In this document: one piece after another, positions 19,496 through 30,480 of the stretch | How positions within the stretch are numbered: position 1 is the first letter of the stretch | Layout of the letters: each line of letters begins with the position of its first letter | DNA from: Isochrysis galbana | Taxonomy: Eukaryota; Haptophyta; Isochrysidales; Isochrysidaceae | Length of the DNA stretch: 64,000 nt | Direction: 5' to 3' | NCBI GenBank assembly: GCA_018136815.1 | Contig: CM030940.1 | Coordinates: forward strand, 1,070,418-1,134,417 | Notes under the pieces: model-generated | What the model was told of the DNA's origin: nothing | What the model saw: only the letters and a program-made list of their open reading frames with translations | The model's database searches: none | Position numbers and translations under genes: made by a program

Positions 19496-20422
19496 TTACA
19501 CGTCATTAGCGACAATCGCTCGGATTAGAATTTGATGTACTTCAGAGTATCGCTGGTCTCTTATGCGCGTGATGATTGAACGCAATGGAGTTTGTAGATT
19601 GTTAGCCACGTTATTGACGTTCGCTCCTTGATCGATGAGAAACGCGACACATTGCGCGTGACCACCCATCGCCGCAAGATGAAGAGGAGAATAACCGAGG
19701 CGATTTCGAAGATTAATAATTTCTGTATTGACAAGAAGTTCGACACACGCAAGGTGTCCTTTCTCCGCTGCCATATGCAATGGAGTGTTTTGATATACAT
19801 ACCCTTTAATGTTGACATCAGCTCCGCGTTCTATGAGAAAACTTACGCAGTCCGCATGGCCTTTCTGCGCCGCAATGTGAAGAGGAGTCTCGCCCCATTT
19901 GTTTTGTGCGTTAACATCTGACACATCTGTCAGCGTGGCTACAAGTTGGATGTCACCATTCCTTGCTGCATGGTGCAGCGGCGTGTGTTGTGTACAATCT
20001 ACAACAGTAGCAGTTGCTCCATGAGTTAACAAGAGTTGGACCGCTCTGTAGTCCATACGCCTAGTCGCCAAATCTAGCAACGTATCACCGCACGCCCCGT
20101 GTGGTTGATTAATACTAGTTGCATCTTGGAGCGAGTTCAAGACTATCCACAGTGACTTCAAGTTACCTACTAGAATGGCGCGTTCACCATAATCAATGAG
20201 GTCTTTATCTAATGCGTCTACTGTGAAAGTACTTAGTCGTTCAGAAAGCTTCTCTAATTGATGAAAATTGTCAATTCTGATTTTTAACCCTTTCGCGATA
20301 TCCCTCAGACGCGGAGCGGCCCCAAGTAAAGATACCAGAGTAGCTCCTCCCAATTGTTCTAGTAGATCCGGAACCTCAACTACATCAAGTAGCGACACCT
20401 CCGAGTTTTCAGGTGACGACAT
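19496..20422 (-). CDS. Ankyrin-repeat protein (or ankyrin half of a chimeric gene)
   Basis: A 308-residue frame from ATG at 20422. Four or five ankyrin repeats are clear: TPLHHAARNGD, TPLHIAAQKGH, TPLHMAAEKGH and SPLHLAAMGGH, each followed by the LL/FL helix and a GADVN-type turn, preceded by a degenerate DTLLDLATRR repeat. Ankyrin arrays bind proteins; no partner is evident. The region is distinctly AT-richer than its surroundings (runs such as AAGATTAATAATTTCTG). The ATG overlaps the 3' end of the upstream acidic frame by 14 bases in a different frame. Either these are two genes or one gene with a frameshift at the junction. The ankyrin call is secure; the gene boundary is not. Confidence 0.8.
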   Translation of the reverse strand: MSSPENSEVSLLDVVEVPDLLEQLGGATLVSLLGAAPRLRDIAKGLKIRIDNFHQLEKLSERLSTFTVDALDKDLIDYGERAILVGNLKSLWIVLNSLQDATSINQPHGACGDTLLDLATRRMDYRAVQLLLTHGATATVVDCTQHTPLHHAARNGDIQLVATLTDVSDVNAQNKWGETPLHIAAQKGHADCVSFLIERGADVNIKGYVYQNTPLHMAAEKGHLACVELLVNTEIINLRNRLGYSPLHLAAMGGHAQCVAFLIDQGANVNNVANNLQTPLRSIITRIRDQRYSEVHQILIRAIVANDV

Positions 20423-21095
20423 CGGTCGTAGCGGCTGCGTCGGACGTCTCCTCTTCCTTCTCCTCCGTCTTCTCCTCACCCTCCTTTTCGTTCGCCTTGG
20501 CAGGAGCGGGCGCCTCGACGGTCTCGGCCTCCTCGGCGGTCTCGCCCTTCTCCTCCTCCTCGAGCTCCTCTTCCAGCTGCGTGGCCTCTTCGAACCGAGT
20601 GAAGACTTCTCCGACTGGTGCGTCGGACGCAGCCGTCTTCTCATTCTCCGCCTTCTCCGCCTTCTCGTCCTCTTCCTCGGCTTCCTTCTCATCGGCGAGA
20701 GCGAGCGCGTGGGCGGTCTCGACCTCCTCCATCGACTCGGCTGGCTCCTCGACATCCGCAACCCGCGCGATGGGAACAAAAAGACCTGGAGCGTCCGACG
20801 CACAGTCCTCGTTCTCCTCTTCTCCTCCCACAGGCCCGGAGTCCTCGTCGGTGGTGGTGGTGGTGGCCTCATCGGTCGGGGAAAGGGCCTCCTCCTCGGC
20901 ATCAGGAACGCGAACAGGATCCGCCTCCTCCGCCGCGCCCTTGGAGCAGGAAGAGGAACGAGTCGTGCGAGCAGCGCTTGCGCTCGGCGTCCAGTCGACA
21001 GGTGGCGGTGTCGAGCGAGTCGAACGAAACCAGCGAGCAGGAGCACGAGACGAGAGGACGGAGGACCGTACCGATGCGCGCCGAGTCGCCACCAT
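20409..21095 (-). CDS. Acidic Glu/Ala-rich protein, possibly the N-terminal half of the ankyrin gene
   Basis: A 228-residue frame from ATG at 21095, itself preceded on the sense strand by a C/T-rich leader like other genes here. The first about 60 residues are basic and Ser/Arg-rich (MVATRRASVRSS). From about residue 60 the protein is strongly acidic and disordered-looking (EEEALSPTDE, EEEDEKAEKAE, EELEEEEKGE). There is no known domain. It is GC-rich, in sharp contrast to the adjoining ankyrin region. Its stop codon (20409-20411) falls just inside the start of the ankyrin frame. The alternative frame through this region is an artificial Arg-rich reading. Confidence 0.5.
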   Translation of the reverse strand: MVATRRASVRSSVLSSRAPARWFRSTRSTPPPVDWTPSASAARTTRSSSCSKGAAEEADPVRVPDAEEEALSPTDEATTTTTDEDSGPVGGEEENEDCASDAPGLFVPIARVADVEEPAESMEEVETAHALALADEKEAEEEDEKAEKAENEKTAASDAPVGEVFTRFEEATQLEEELEEEEKGETAEEAETVEAPAPAKANEKEGEEKTEEKEEETSDAAATTDVVT

Positions 21096-22821
21096 CGTGA
21101 GGAAGACGAGGGCGAGGAGAGAGCTGGAGGGTGAGCGAGGAGGGAGGAGGGAGGCAGGCAGTAGGAGCCGTCTCTCTCTGGTAGGTCGATGAGAGGGGGG
21201 AGGAGGGGACCCGGGGGAGGGGGCCCCGGGGGAGCGGAGAGACCCCAAGACCTCGATTGTTTACGTTAGTGTTTTCGCAATATACGGTAATATTTTCCCC
21301 GGTCCCAGGGGTGCCCCCGCGGTTCCCGACCGCCTCTGCGTCCAGAGTCCCCCCGCGGAAAGAGTGAACGCACGGCGTGCACCTTCCTGGAAGTTGCTAT
21401 GCGCACGCACGGCGCCCCGCGGGGGGGGGAAGCCGATGTGCATACGCACGGCGTGCACAATGATTGCAAGCAATCACACGTGCTGCGCAAACGAAACGTC
21501 TCGTATATGGCTACTTTACGTTAATGTGGGCCTTAGGGAAAAAAGTTTCTATGCGCACGCACGGCGCCCTCGCGAGGGGGAAGTCGATGCGCATACGCAC
21601 GGCGTGCTCAATGATTGCAAGTAATCACATGTGCTGCGTAAACGAAACATCTCGTATACGGCGACTTTATTTTAAAAAAAGTTTCTATACACAGCCTTGT
21701 TTTGTACCAATATTGTTCATAACTAAAAAGAAAACAGATTGTGGTCCTCTTTTGACGGAACGCGACTTAACAGAGAGGACGGTGCCGGAGAGACACCATC
21801 CAGCGACGCCAAAGGGCGGGCAGACGACCGCGCCTCGGGCGCAAGGACGACGAGCACAGCACCGGCCCCAGAGGCCCAACCCAACAAACACCATCACAAA
21901 AATGGGCCAACACAATGTACAATGTACAACCCGCACAAAACTCTCGAGAGGGAGCGACAGCGCCATAGTCATACTGAGCCCTTTGGGCCCTAGAGAAACA
22001 AGACTACACAAGAGACTAACCTGGCCTCCCCCCACGGCCACACAGGTGGCCCTCCTTGACGAAGGCGACGGGGCGGCGGACGATCCGACGGGGGCGACAG
22101 TTACGCACAGGAATAAGGAAGGAATCTTTCGAAAACCCTTGAGTGAGTTGATGAAGACCGAAGTAAAACAGCGCCACGATATAATCCAACGGCCAACACC
22201 TGAGGGGGAATCAGGGTCACACAAGGGGGCGGTTCCTTGCACCGGCGATACCTGAACGCGCGACTTAGCCTAAAAACGCGAGGAGCACGCAAGGAGGTAG
22301 CAACCAGAAGCCAGGTGAGGGGCAAGCAGGCGACAAGGGAGGCGACAAAGGAGGCGAGGGCAAAGAGGGCGAATGGGCGAATGTAGGATCCTGCGACGGT
22401 GACTAGTGACTAGCCTGCAAGGAGGGGACATAGAAACGCAGACAACTTCTAAAACAAAAAGGTCGATCGCGGATGCGACACCCTTGTCGCGTGCTTCCCC
22501 CGCCCCCGGTAGCACGCATCCCATCCCGCTGAGGGGCTGTACCTCACATGTTACATACATCAGTCCCCCCGCCTCCACACATTCCACAGCCACAGCTCCA
22601 CTCCTCTCTCCACAAGATCTTTGCTTTTAAGATTTAGGAACTGTGTTTTCTACGATCGCTAGTACTACTTGGAGAGTCATTAGTGCCAATCTATCGACGG
22701 CTGCCCACTACAATCATCTGCCTTGTCTTCACAATGTGCGTGAGTACACGTGTGGTGCTGCAGTTCCTTGGGGATTACGTGCGCTATGGGATGGGCTTAC
22801 ATAGGCTTTAGGGCTTAGATG
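21096..22821. other. Intergenic region with repeats
   Basis: 21096-21250 is the leader and probable promoter of the acidic gene (purine-rich on plus, pyrimidine-rich on its sense strand). 21340-21675 holds the inverted palindrome-rich module. 21700-22630 has open frames on both strands (for example 21685-22242 minus) without recognisable similarity. A GGAGGCGACAA-type short tandem repeat lies near 22325-22360. Confidence 0.45.
21340..21675 (-). repeat. Palindrome-rich tandem module, inverted copy
   Basis: The reverse complement matches 17090-17290, including GTGAACGCACGGCGTGCACC, TTCCTGGAAGTTGCTATGCG and the CAATCACATGTGC ... AAACGAAACATCTC-GTATA block. Two tandem units (21395-21530 and 21550-21672) are visible, with CACGGCGCCC...GGGGG hairpin-like cores. 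Confidence 0.7.
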
Positions 22822-25800
22822 TCACCTGCGCCTTCGGCCGTCCTCAAGCGCGCGAAGGTCTCTCTGCAGGCGCTCAAGAACGGTCGCTTCCGAGGTCTCT
22901 TTGACTAGGGTTCCTTCCGCCATCTCGGCGCGCATCACACGGAGTCGAGGAGTGCCATTGCCCTGCGCCAACGTGCGCGAACCCACGAGTGGCCCAGTCT
23001 CCGCGACAATGACGAGGGCGCCGTCGGGGTCTCCGCTCTTAGGTATGATGGGCGCATTGGAATCGGCCCACTTGTCTTCTGGGCTCTCATCAGCCATGTC
23101 ATCATAGCCCGTACCTGCTTGTGCATCGCAAATTGGCGGTCGCAAGTGAGACATTACATAAAGAAGAAGAAAGCGGCCACAAAATTCTTGATCGTGGTTG
23201 CTTGACAAATACGTAGAGGCCATAGGCGACATTCAGCATTCAAGTTGTGGCATGGCAATTAGTGTTGTGTACAAGTCGCACCTGTGGTCACAAAGCGCAA
23301 CATCACTCCCCCAGGGACATCAATAACCTGCAATCATGTAGGTGGCAGCGGCCTTGTGGTGAGGGTGGAAGTGCTTGCATGGGTGAGCGGTGTAGGCTTG
23401 AGGTGAAGGGTGCCATGATATCAAGCCAATGCATACGCGCGGGAACGGAGTTGCCATGCTCTTGGCGGTCTGAGCGCTTGCCGTTCCGTTAGGCCTTGCC
23501 CAAGGCATGGGCGGAGTGGATCGTCAAGAAAGAGATGGACACATAATGAAGGAGAGTGAAGCGACGTAAGTCGTGGTGCTGATGGTGGTGTCGCCTAGTG
23601 CACGGGCCGTACCTGAACTGGAGTGGTTAAACCTTGGCCGGGGCGCAGAAAGGCTCGACCCCACTGCCGGAGCCACTCCGCCACCTAAGCAGGCACGTCG
23701 GATGGGTACCAGAATGACATGACGAAGACGATAGGCAGTTGCGTGTGACGAGCTCGCCACCTTGCAACGAGCGAGGCAGCGCGACACGAAGGGTGGAAGT
23801 GAGATGGGAATCGTGCGGCGGGCGAGCACCTCGGTTGGCGCCAAGCTGCCAAGAGGCAAGCGCAGGATCTCCGGCCCAACAAGTTTCAAAAACTCATCGT
23901 CGAGCCCCATGTCTGAGTACACGGACATTCCCGTTGAGCCCGAGGCCGAGCGAGGTGCAACACTAAACGTGGCATTGACACTCTCGTCACGACGAAGTGT
24001 TTCGATAAGTACCGAGGCCGCTATGTCGACAGGTAGGTCGCCGGAGAGCGCGTCTCCCGGAGCGATCTCAACTGCAACGTCCTGCGAGTTGGGAGACGAA
24101 ACTTCAGACGCGGCGGCGATCTTGCCGAAGCGCACGATCGAGTGCCCTGGGAGCTTCTTCTTCGCGACGAGTAGGGCTTCTTGCTCAGTGGCGCGCTGGC
24201 GATCGAGCTATCGACATTGGGTTAAAGAGAGGGCTTGGGTCAGCTAAGGGCTCGCGCTCGATGCAATGATCGACTGGCTGGAAGAGTAGCTCTCGAGCCG
24301 CGAATGGAACGAACCGTCGTGCGCCGTGAATGGAGTGAGTGGATGCGGTGGATGGGGGCATGGAAGCGCACCTGCCCCATGAGGTTGGAAAGAGAGAACG
24401 GGAGCTGACGCGTTCGCTCAACGCCATGACTACTAACAACGACTACGCGTTGGACGGTTCCGACCGCCGCAATGGCCTTCATGAGCCTGCCCATGGCCTA
24501 AAGACACGGGGGAGAAGATAAGAAGTCGAGGGTGCTGTGGAGCATCAGTTCTGGGTGCCAAAGTCCTCCAGGCGAGCGCATGGAGCAGATAATTCCGCTA
24601 GCGAGTACGGCAGGCTGGAGATCTTCAGAGAGCGCCCCCGAGAGCTGCCCACCTTGGCCTCAACACCGCCTTTGCCGCACGTCGCCTCGGTACAAATCAC
24701 CACCGCCGACGCGTCGGAGAGCGATCGTGTGAGGGCAGTGGGCACGAAGGGCTGGAAGAGGCGAGCCTCAGTGCCCGTTGGGAGCGACTCCGCCATGGCG
24801 TCCACATCGGTGCACAATGCGCTTACCGTCCACTGGCCGCTACCTCCGCCCTCGCCTACCGAGCTCACCCCACGCGCAATCGTGGACACCAACTGCTGAC
24901 CCAGCGCGCACTCTGCGCCAATGACGGCGATCCGCGCATCCGAAGGAAGTGTGGCGCGGAGCGGGTCTCCCGCTTGCAACCCGGCAAGAGCAGATCCTGC
25001 CGCATAGGAGGCCCCAGCCGCTTTAGCAGGGGCGTTGACCGCACGCAGCTTCTCCACAGCGGCGTCGATCTTTGCCATGGTCTCCGCTTTGACGCTCTGA
25101 AGCTCCGCGTCCAGCCGCGCCTCGAGCTCATCCTGCAGATAACAAGCCCTAGGAAGTAATGCAAAAAAATGCTGGTGTAGCACGGAGGTCTTGCCTATGG
25201 GGACTCGATGAAGAATCGACCAAAGCTTGGAGAGTGGTAGATAAATGCATATGGCACGCGTGAGAGGCGTGCCCTGAGCTGTGCCCACCTGCATTGCCTG
25301 GAATTTATCGGCCAGGTCGCCCTCCACCAGGTTGAAGGCTTGCCTTCGGTCATCGACCATTGAGTTGATCACACGCTCATCGCTGGCCCGTAATTCGGAG
25401 GTGTCGGTCTGCAGCACAACAAGAAAAGCTCAGAGCCCATCATGCGATCTACTGCGCGTCTTGTGAAGGTACGGTGCTTAGATAATTCACGGAAACCTTC
25501 GTTGCCACTCCCACCTTCGGTCGGATCTGAAAGTGGGCATTCCCTTTCCATCCTTCCACTCTCTTTCACCGAACCTGCCCTTGCCTTGGCGCTACGCCCA
25601 CCGGCATCGGTCCTCCCATTGTGTTGCGGCAAAACCAAGTCCCCCCTCGCCCAACACGCAAGAGCCTCTTCACCACAGAGCCCCCCTCCCACCCCCACCC
25701 CGGCCCTCGCCCCCCATACCTCCCCCCCCCCACCCCCTGCTCCGCACCTTGAAGTGACCCTAGCCATCCCACCCCATCCAACCCACAACTCTCTGAACAT

Positions 25801-26136
25801 CCCACCCATCCCACCACCCACCATCCCTCGCTCGCTCGCTCGCCCCCACCCACCCGCACCCCTCCACCCCACGCGCCTGAGAGAGCGCTTTGCGCCCCCT
25901 GAGCCTCCCCCTCGCCCTCTCATTTCCCTGCCCATCACCTTGGAGAGCGCCTTTCGCAGCTGCCGCTCCAGTTCTGTCCCCAGGTCGACGGGCTCCTCCT
26001 CGTACTGGTCGCCGTCGGCGCAGGCGCGCAGCAACGAGGCTGCGCGCCCGCCCCGCCGCCCGCCCACCCGCGCCGCCGTGTGCAACGCCGCGCTGCACGA
26101 GGCGAGCAGCAGGAAGAGGGGCACCGCACGCCGCAT
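22822..26136 (-). CDS. SDR-like NAD(P)-binding protein with a bipartite plastid-type leader
   Basis: Eight exons on the minus strand, deduced from GT-AG sites and frame: 26136-25939, 25408-25289, 25132-24653, 24497-24372, 24207-23761, 23684-23613, 23327-23282 and 23114-22822, giving 593 residues. The N-terminus has a hydrophobic signal (VPLFLLLASCSAALHTAAR), then an Arg/Gly/Ala-rich tract and an acidic patch, the pattern of signal plus transit peptide in complex plastids. Residues about 67-140 are a charged, coiled-coil-like helix. A Rossmann fold follows: IAVIGAECALG (about 174-184, an atypical GxxxxxG loop), ALCTDVDAM, ASAVVICTEA and VQRVVVVSSHGV (the conserved strand before the SDR active site), with no clear YxxxK. 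A C-terminal region includes GALVIVAETGPLVGSRTL and GTPRLRVMRAEMAEGTLVKE. The SDR-like ('atypical') assignment is inferred from these motifs; the substrate is unknown. Intron 6, between PVQ and VIDVPGG, is the least certain. Confidence 0.78.
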
Positions 26137-26540
26137 CGAGGGGGGAGGGGAGGGGGAAGGGGGGAGGAAGAGAGAGAGAGAGAGAGAGAAGAGAAGAAGG
26201 AAGGGCACAGATGAGAGAAGAAAGAGGAGGGGGGGAGAGAGGAAAGATGCAAGGGTCACCGACCGACCCCGGGTGTACTCCGGTTGAGTGCGGAGTGGGG
26301 GTATATGAGAGAAAGAGATTATATAATTGGGGGCAATGAACTCTCGGAGGAGGGTTCACTACTTGCGCTCTCACACACATATGTAGAGTAGAGTGAGTAT
26401 GCAAGAATAACTGAAAGACAAGGGGGGCCGGCGGGGGGAGGGGGGGGGGGCGAAGAGAGAGAAGAGAAGAGGAGGAGAGAAGAGAGGAGACCGGAGCTGA
26501 CGGAACCAAGAGGTCGGCGTGGGGGCGACCGCACAGCATC
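26137..26540 (-). promoter_or_regulatory. Pyrimidine-rich leader and upstream region of the SDR-like gene
   Basis: On the gene's sense strand the 125 bases before the ATG are almost entirely C/T, including (CT)n at 26172-26188. A TATATAA-like box (reverse complement near 26318-26326) lies about 185 bases upstream of the ATG. A second purine/pyrimidine tract spans 26415-26490. Confidence 0.4.
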
Positions 26541-27845
26541 TACTTTTAAATCGAACGAGGCAGGGGTTTTCCCGGTTTCCTCCGGAAGCGCGCGACTGTT
26601 GGCGAGGGGGGTACTCCGTACCTAGCCAATTCCTAGCACATTAGTTCTCCCCCTTGGTATTTTGGCCCCTTAAAGCTTTGGGGTCCTGAGTCAAGCATTG
26701 TACTCAGCCCACATGTACTGCCCAGGCCTGCAACCTAAGGATTGGGCGGAATTGAAGCAGGTTGCGTCGCACATGCTCCACGTCTCAGGGCCTGTACGGA
26801 CTGTCAATATTGGGCCGATACTTAATCCCTAATCCCTGTCATTTTGTTCTCGAAGGTCACCTAGGCCAAGAGCCCAAGGAAATCCTTGTAGGAGAGAGCT
26901 TGCTTGGGCCAAGGGCAAGCACCCCTTGGAAGCTATCACCCATGGGCAGGCCATTGTTACTGGAGAACGAGAAGAGAGAGCCGTGCATGCACGCCGTACT
27001 GCGTATGCTGCACCAGCAGCAAGCGGGAGCGCACACGTGGATCGGCGGCCGCTCAACCCCCTCGCTCCTCCTATCACATGCACATCCCTGTGGTGCTTGT
27101 GCTATGGTGCTGTAGTGAGTCAATAAGCAATAAGAGGTAGAAAGAAAGTAGCCCGGTCACTCACTCATTTTAACCACTATTTCCCACCTCCCCTGGGTGT
27201 CCAAGGATTCCTTAGGGTCCCCCCCTACCTGCCCCGCCAACTCCCTCCCCCCTCCGAACGACCCCCTCCCGCCCCACGAAGGGCAATGGCGTCGGTGAGG
27301 GACCCCCCTCCCTTCCCCCGCGCGTGGCGGGCTATTTTGGGAGATTGGGGCGGGCGCTCACGGGAGGGAATCAGAGTGGTGAATGTGGGGCGCATCACTA
27401 TTAGAAACGCGGAGCTTCCGCGACGTCCGATCGCCCGCGATCGGCCGAAGAATGGCCTGGAGGTGGTGGCCATGCAGAGCCCAGAGCTCTCGCGAGCAGG
27501 GTGGGGGGTGACTAGTAGGTCGCACGCTGGTTCTTGAGGGTCGCACACACTCGTACTAACCCGTCCTGGCCCCTCGCACCGCAGGAATGCCTCGATTCGA
27601 TCCGGCCCGACGCCCAGGGCCACGGCCCGATTGACGTCGAGAAGCGCTCGCTTGGACGCCTGGAGGTGCAGCTCCTCATGTGGCCGTGCGGCGCGACGGG
27701 CTGGTCGCGACCGGCCCGTTCAGGGCCTGCTTGTAACCCTCAAAGCCTCCTGGCCCGGCCCCACGCGTTCGCGCCCACCGTTGATCCGAAATTTTGAGAG
27801 CTAGCGTGTGGCGTGTTCACCTCTCACCTCCGCCTTCACCGCAAA
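26541..27845. other. Unassigned spacer
   Basis: No recognised gene. A splice-acceptor-like CTCGCACCGCAG ends at 27583 and is followed by an open stretch to 27797 (CLDSIRPDAQGHGP ...) that could be an exon, but I see no partner exon or family match. The stretch 27225-27320 is C-rich low complexity. Confidence 0.4.
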
Positions 27846-29310
27846 GGCGTGCGCCGTGGCCGCTAGGTACATGGATTTGGCTCCTGGGGCGGAACCATTT
27901 CATGTGATGAGATTTAGATCGCCCTAAGCAAGCTGAGGGGCAAGAGAGCGCCAGCGGCAAGCGCAGTCGCGTGCGAAAGTTGGGCACTCTGGCCCATTCG
28001 GCCCCCTTGGTCTTGTTGTCGATGTTGCGCAGGGCCAACTTCGACGCGATGTGTGCGGCCGGCGGCGGCGATTGGCGTGGCTGCTAGGGCGGCATCTTTG
28101 CAAGTAATGCCTGTTGTGTCATTCTATCTTAGTGGATGGCCGAGAAGGCGCCGGCAGCGCGCCCGGTCGCGGTCGAAAGTCGGGCACTCGGCCCGTTCGG
28201 CCCGGTGACGTTGGCGTGGTCGTCGGCGCCACACACGGCCGACTATGGCGCGATGCGCGCGGGCGGGGGCGGCGATTGGTGTTGCTGCTAGGGCGGCATA
28301 TTCGGATATGGTGTCTGATGAGCCAATCTATCCCAGTGCAAGACCGAGAAAGCGTCGGCAGCGCGCCCGGTCGCGGTCGAAAGTCGGGCACTCGGCCCGT
28401 TTGGCCAGGTAACGTTGGCATAGTTATCGGCGCCACGCACCGCCGACTATGATGCAATGCGCGCGGGCGGCAGGGGCGATTGGCGTGGCTGCTAGGGCGG
28501 CATATTCGGATATGGTGTCTGGTAAGCCAATCTATCCCAGTGCAAGACCGAGAAAGCGCCGGCAGCGCGCCCGGTCGCGGTCGAAAGTCGGGCACTCGGC
28601 CCGTTTGGCCAGGTAACGTTGGCGTAGTTTTCGGCGCCACGCACCGCCGACTATGATGCAATGCGCGCGGGCGGCGGGGGCGATTGGCGTGGCTGCTAGG
28701 GCGGCATATTCGGATTTGGTGTCTGGCAAGCCATTCTATCCCAGTGGGAGACCAAGAAAACGCCGGCAGCGCGCCCGGTCGCGGTCGAAAGTCGGGCACT
28801 CGGCCCGTTCGGCCCGGTGACGTTGGCGTGGTCGTCGGCGTCACACACGGCCGACTATGGCGCGATGCGCGCGGGCGGGGGCGGCGATTGGTGTTGCTGC
28901 TAGGGCGGCATATTCGGATTTGGTGTCTGGAAAGCCATTCTATCCCAGTGGGAGACCAAGAAAACGCCGGCAGCGCGCCCGGTCGCGGTCGAAAGTCGGG
29001 CACTCGGCCCGTTCGGCCCGGTGACGTTGGCGTGGTCGTCGGCGTCACACACGGCCGACTATGGCGCGATGCGCGCGGGCGGGGGCGGCGATTGGTGTTG
29101 CTGCTAGGGCGGCATATTCGGATTTGGTGTCTGGAAAGCCATTCTATCCCAGTGCAAGACCGAGAAAGCGCCGGCAGCGCGCCCGGTCGCGGTCGAAAGT
29201 CGGGCACTCGGCCCGTTTGGCCAGGTATCGTTGGCGTAGTTTTCGGCGCCACGCACCGCCGACTATGATGCAATGCGCGCGGGCGGCGGGGGCGATTGGC
29301 GTGGCTGCTA
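27846..29310 (+). repeat. 204-bp tandem repeat array
   Basis: The anchor CGGTCGAAAG recurs at 28170, 28374, 28578, 28782, 28986 and 29190, exactly 204 bases apart each time. A diverged unit is anchored near 27966 and a badly decayed one starts at about 27846. Because 204 = 3 x 68, unbroken frames run through the array on both strands; these are not taken as genes. Divergence is greatest at the left edge and lowest next to the retrotransposon. The last unit runs directly into the element's gag region at about 29310, so the array may be the element's 5' leader or a satellite it landed in. Confidence 0.9.
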
Positions 29311-29385
29311 GGGGACGTGCTTCTCCGCAAGTGCGACGCCACCTTCGCGGCCAACGTGCCCGGCTTCGCCAAAGACTCCGCCTCC

Positions 29386-30480
29386 ATGGAGTGGGACAGG
29401 CTCGTAGCCCGTGAAGCCGGCTCCGATCTCTTAGAGTTATCCAAGAATTTGGTGCGCGCGTACGTCCGCAAGATGGGTGACGCGAAGGTGGATGCCACGA
29501 CGGTCTGGGACCACCCAAACATGTCGCACGATATCAATCAACGATTCGAGTCCATCATCCGGAACGACAAGGTCGACGCGGCTCGCGGCGTGGATAACGC
29601 GACCAAGTTCGGCGAGTGTCTTGCAAAGACTCGCTTCCGCGTCGAGAACCACGAGCTCCCTCGTTCGGCCCTTTCGTGCGTCAACCTCTGCCAGCGCTAC
29701 CTGAGCCCGTACGAACAAGCCCGCGCTGGCCAACAACAAGCGTCGGTCACCACGGTCGCCGCCGTGACGCCGCCGGCGACTACTTCCAAGCCCACCAAGA
29801 CCGCCAAAGTTGCTAAGGCTGCCTCTAATCCCGTGGACACTACGGCTTCGATGGTCGCCGCCGTCCAAGCGGCGGTGGCCGAGGCATTAAAATCGCAAAA
29901 CAACAACTCGAACCGCAAGACGACTGGCGCTGACAATCGTCGGGCTCCTCCTCCACCTACGAATTACTCCGCATCGTCTCCGCTACCGGACGCACTTCTT
30001 GACCGTCCCCTCGGCAAAAGCACGTCTTCTCGTCGCCAATGTGAGCCCCCTCCGAACGGCCTTGGGCTTCCGGCCGATTCGGGCCTCTCGGAATGGGATC
30101 CAGGTAGCTGGTCTCGAGCGCGAGCCCGCTTCTGGCAAATTTCTCGTTACGCGGGTCACCCGGCCCTTCGCGCTGCGCTCACGCGCTGCCGCCCCTCCGA
30201 TGCCACCATGACCGCGCCGCGTCTCGACGACTTAGACCGCGACGTCAAGGAGTGGACCGACGCCAACGGCTGTGCGTACTGCGCCTTTCGTCCCCAGGCT
30301 CCATCTGGTACGCCCGAGGCAGACCTGTGGAAGTATGGCACGGGCGACGGAGCTCATAACCCCGTCGTTTGCCAACCGTACATTCGTTTTCTCTGCGAAG
30401 GCGGCAGTGGCGAGTGTGGTAACGACCCAGAAGTCCACCGCCGCCTCCGCACGATGGTTGTTCTCCGTCCGGCCCAGTAG
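29386..30480 (+). CDS. Gag-like protein of retrotransposon copy 1
   Basis: 364 residues from ATG at 29386 to a TAG at 30478-30480. The frame is open, and looks coding, back to about 29311 (DVLLRKCDATFAANVPGF) without an ATG, so the true N-terminus is probably missing. A helical N-terminal half is followed by a low-complexity Ala/Thr/Asn linker and a C-terminal Cys-rich segment (CAYC ... VVC ... FLC ... GEC) that might bind zinc, but it is not a classical CCHC knuckle. The TAG is followed in the same frame by the pol reading frame with no other stop, suggesting readthrough. Confidence 0.75.
   Translation: MEWDRLVAREAGSDLLELSKNLVRAYVRKMGDAKVDATTVWDHPNMSHDINQRFESIIRNDKVDAARGVDNATKFGECLAKTRFRVENHELPRSALSCVNLCQRYLSPYEQARAGQQQASVTTVAAVTPPATTSKPTKTAKVAKAASNPVDTTASMVAAVQAAVAEALKSQNNNSNRKTTGADNRRAPPPPTNYSASSPLPDALLDRPLGKSTSSRRQCEPPPNGLGLPADSGLSEWDPGSWSRARARFWQISRYAGHPALRAALTRCRPSDATMTAPRLDDLDRDVKEWTDANGCAYCAFRPQAPSGTPEADLWKYGTGDGAHNPVVCQPYIRFLCEGGSGECGNDPEVHRRLRTMVVLRPAQ

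Noticed and set aside
20413-21192. Long plus-strand frames (Ser- and Leu/Gly-rich) opposite the acidic gene
   Set aside because: They are complementary shadows of the repetitive GAG/GCC codons of the acidic frame.
25442-26287. 281-residue plus-strand frame opposite SDR exon 1 and intron 1
   Set aside because: Proline-rich low complexity antisense to a well-supported exon with a signal peptide; no similarity.
27846-29310. CRISPR-like array
   Set aside because: Units are 204 bp with no spacer/repeat alternation, in a eukaryotic context with decaying units.
28119-29537. 472-residue minus-strand open frame and a 194-residue plus-strand frame through the tandem array
   Set aside because: The 204-bp period is a multiple of three, so any stop-free unit gives a long frame on both strands. 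No domain is recognisable and units decay without codon bias.
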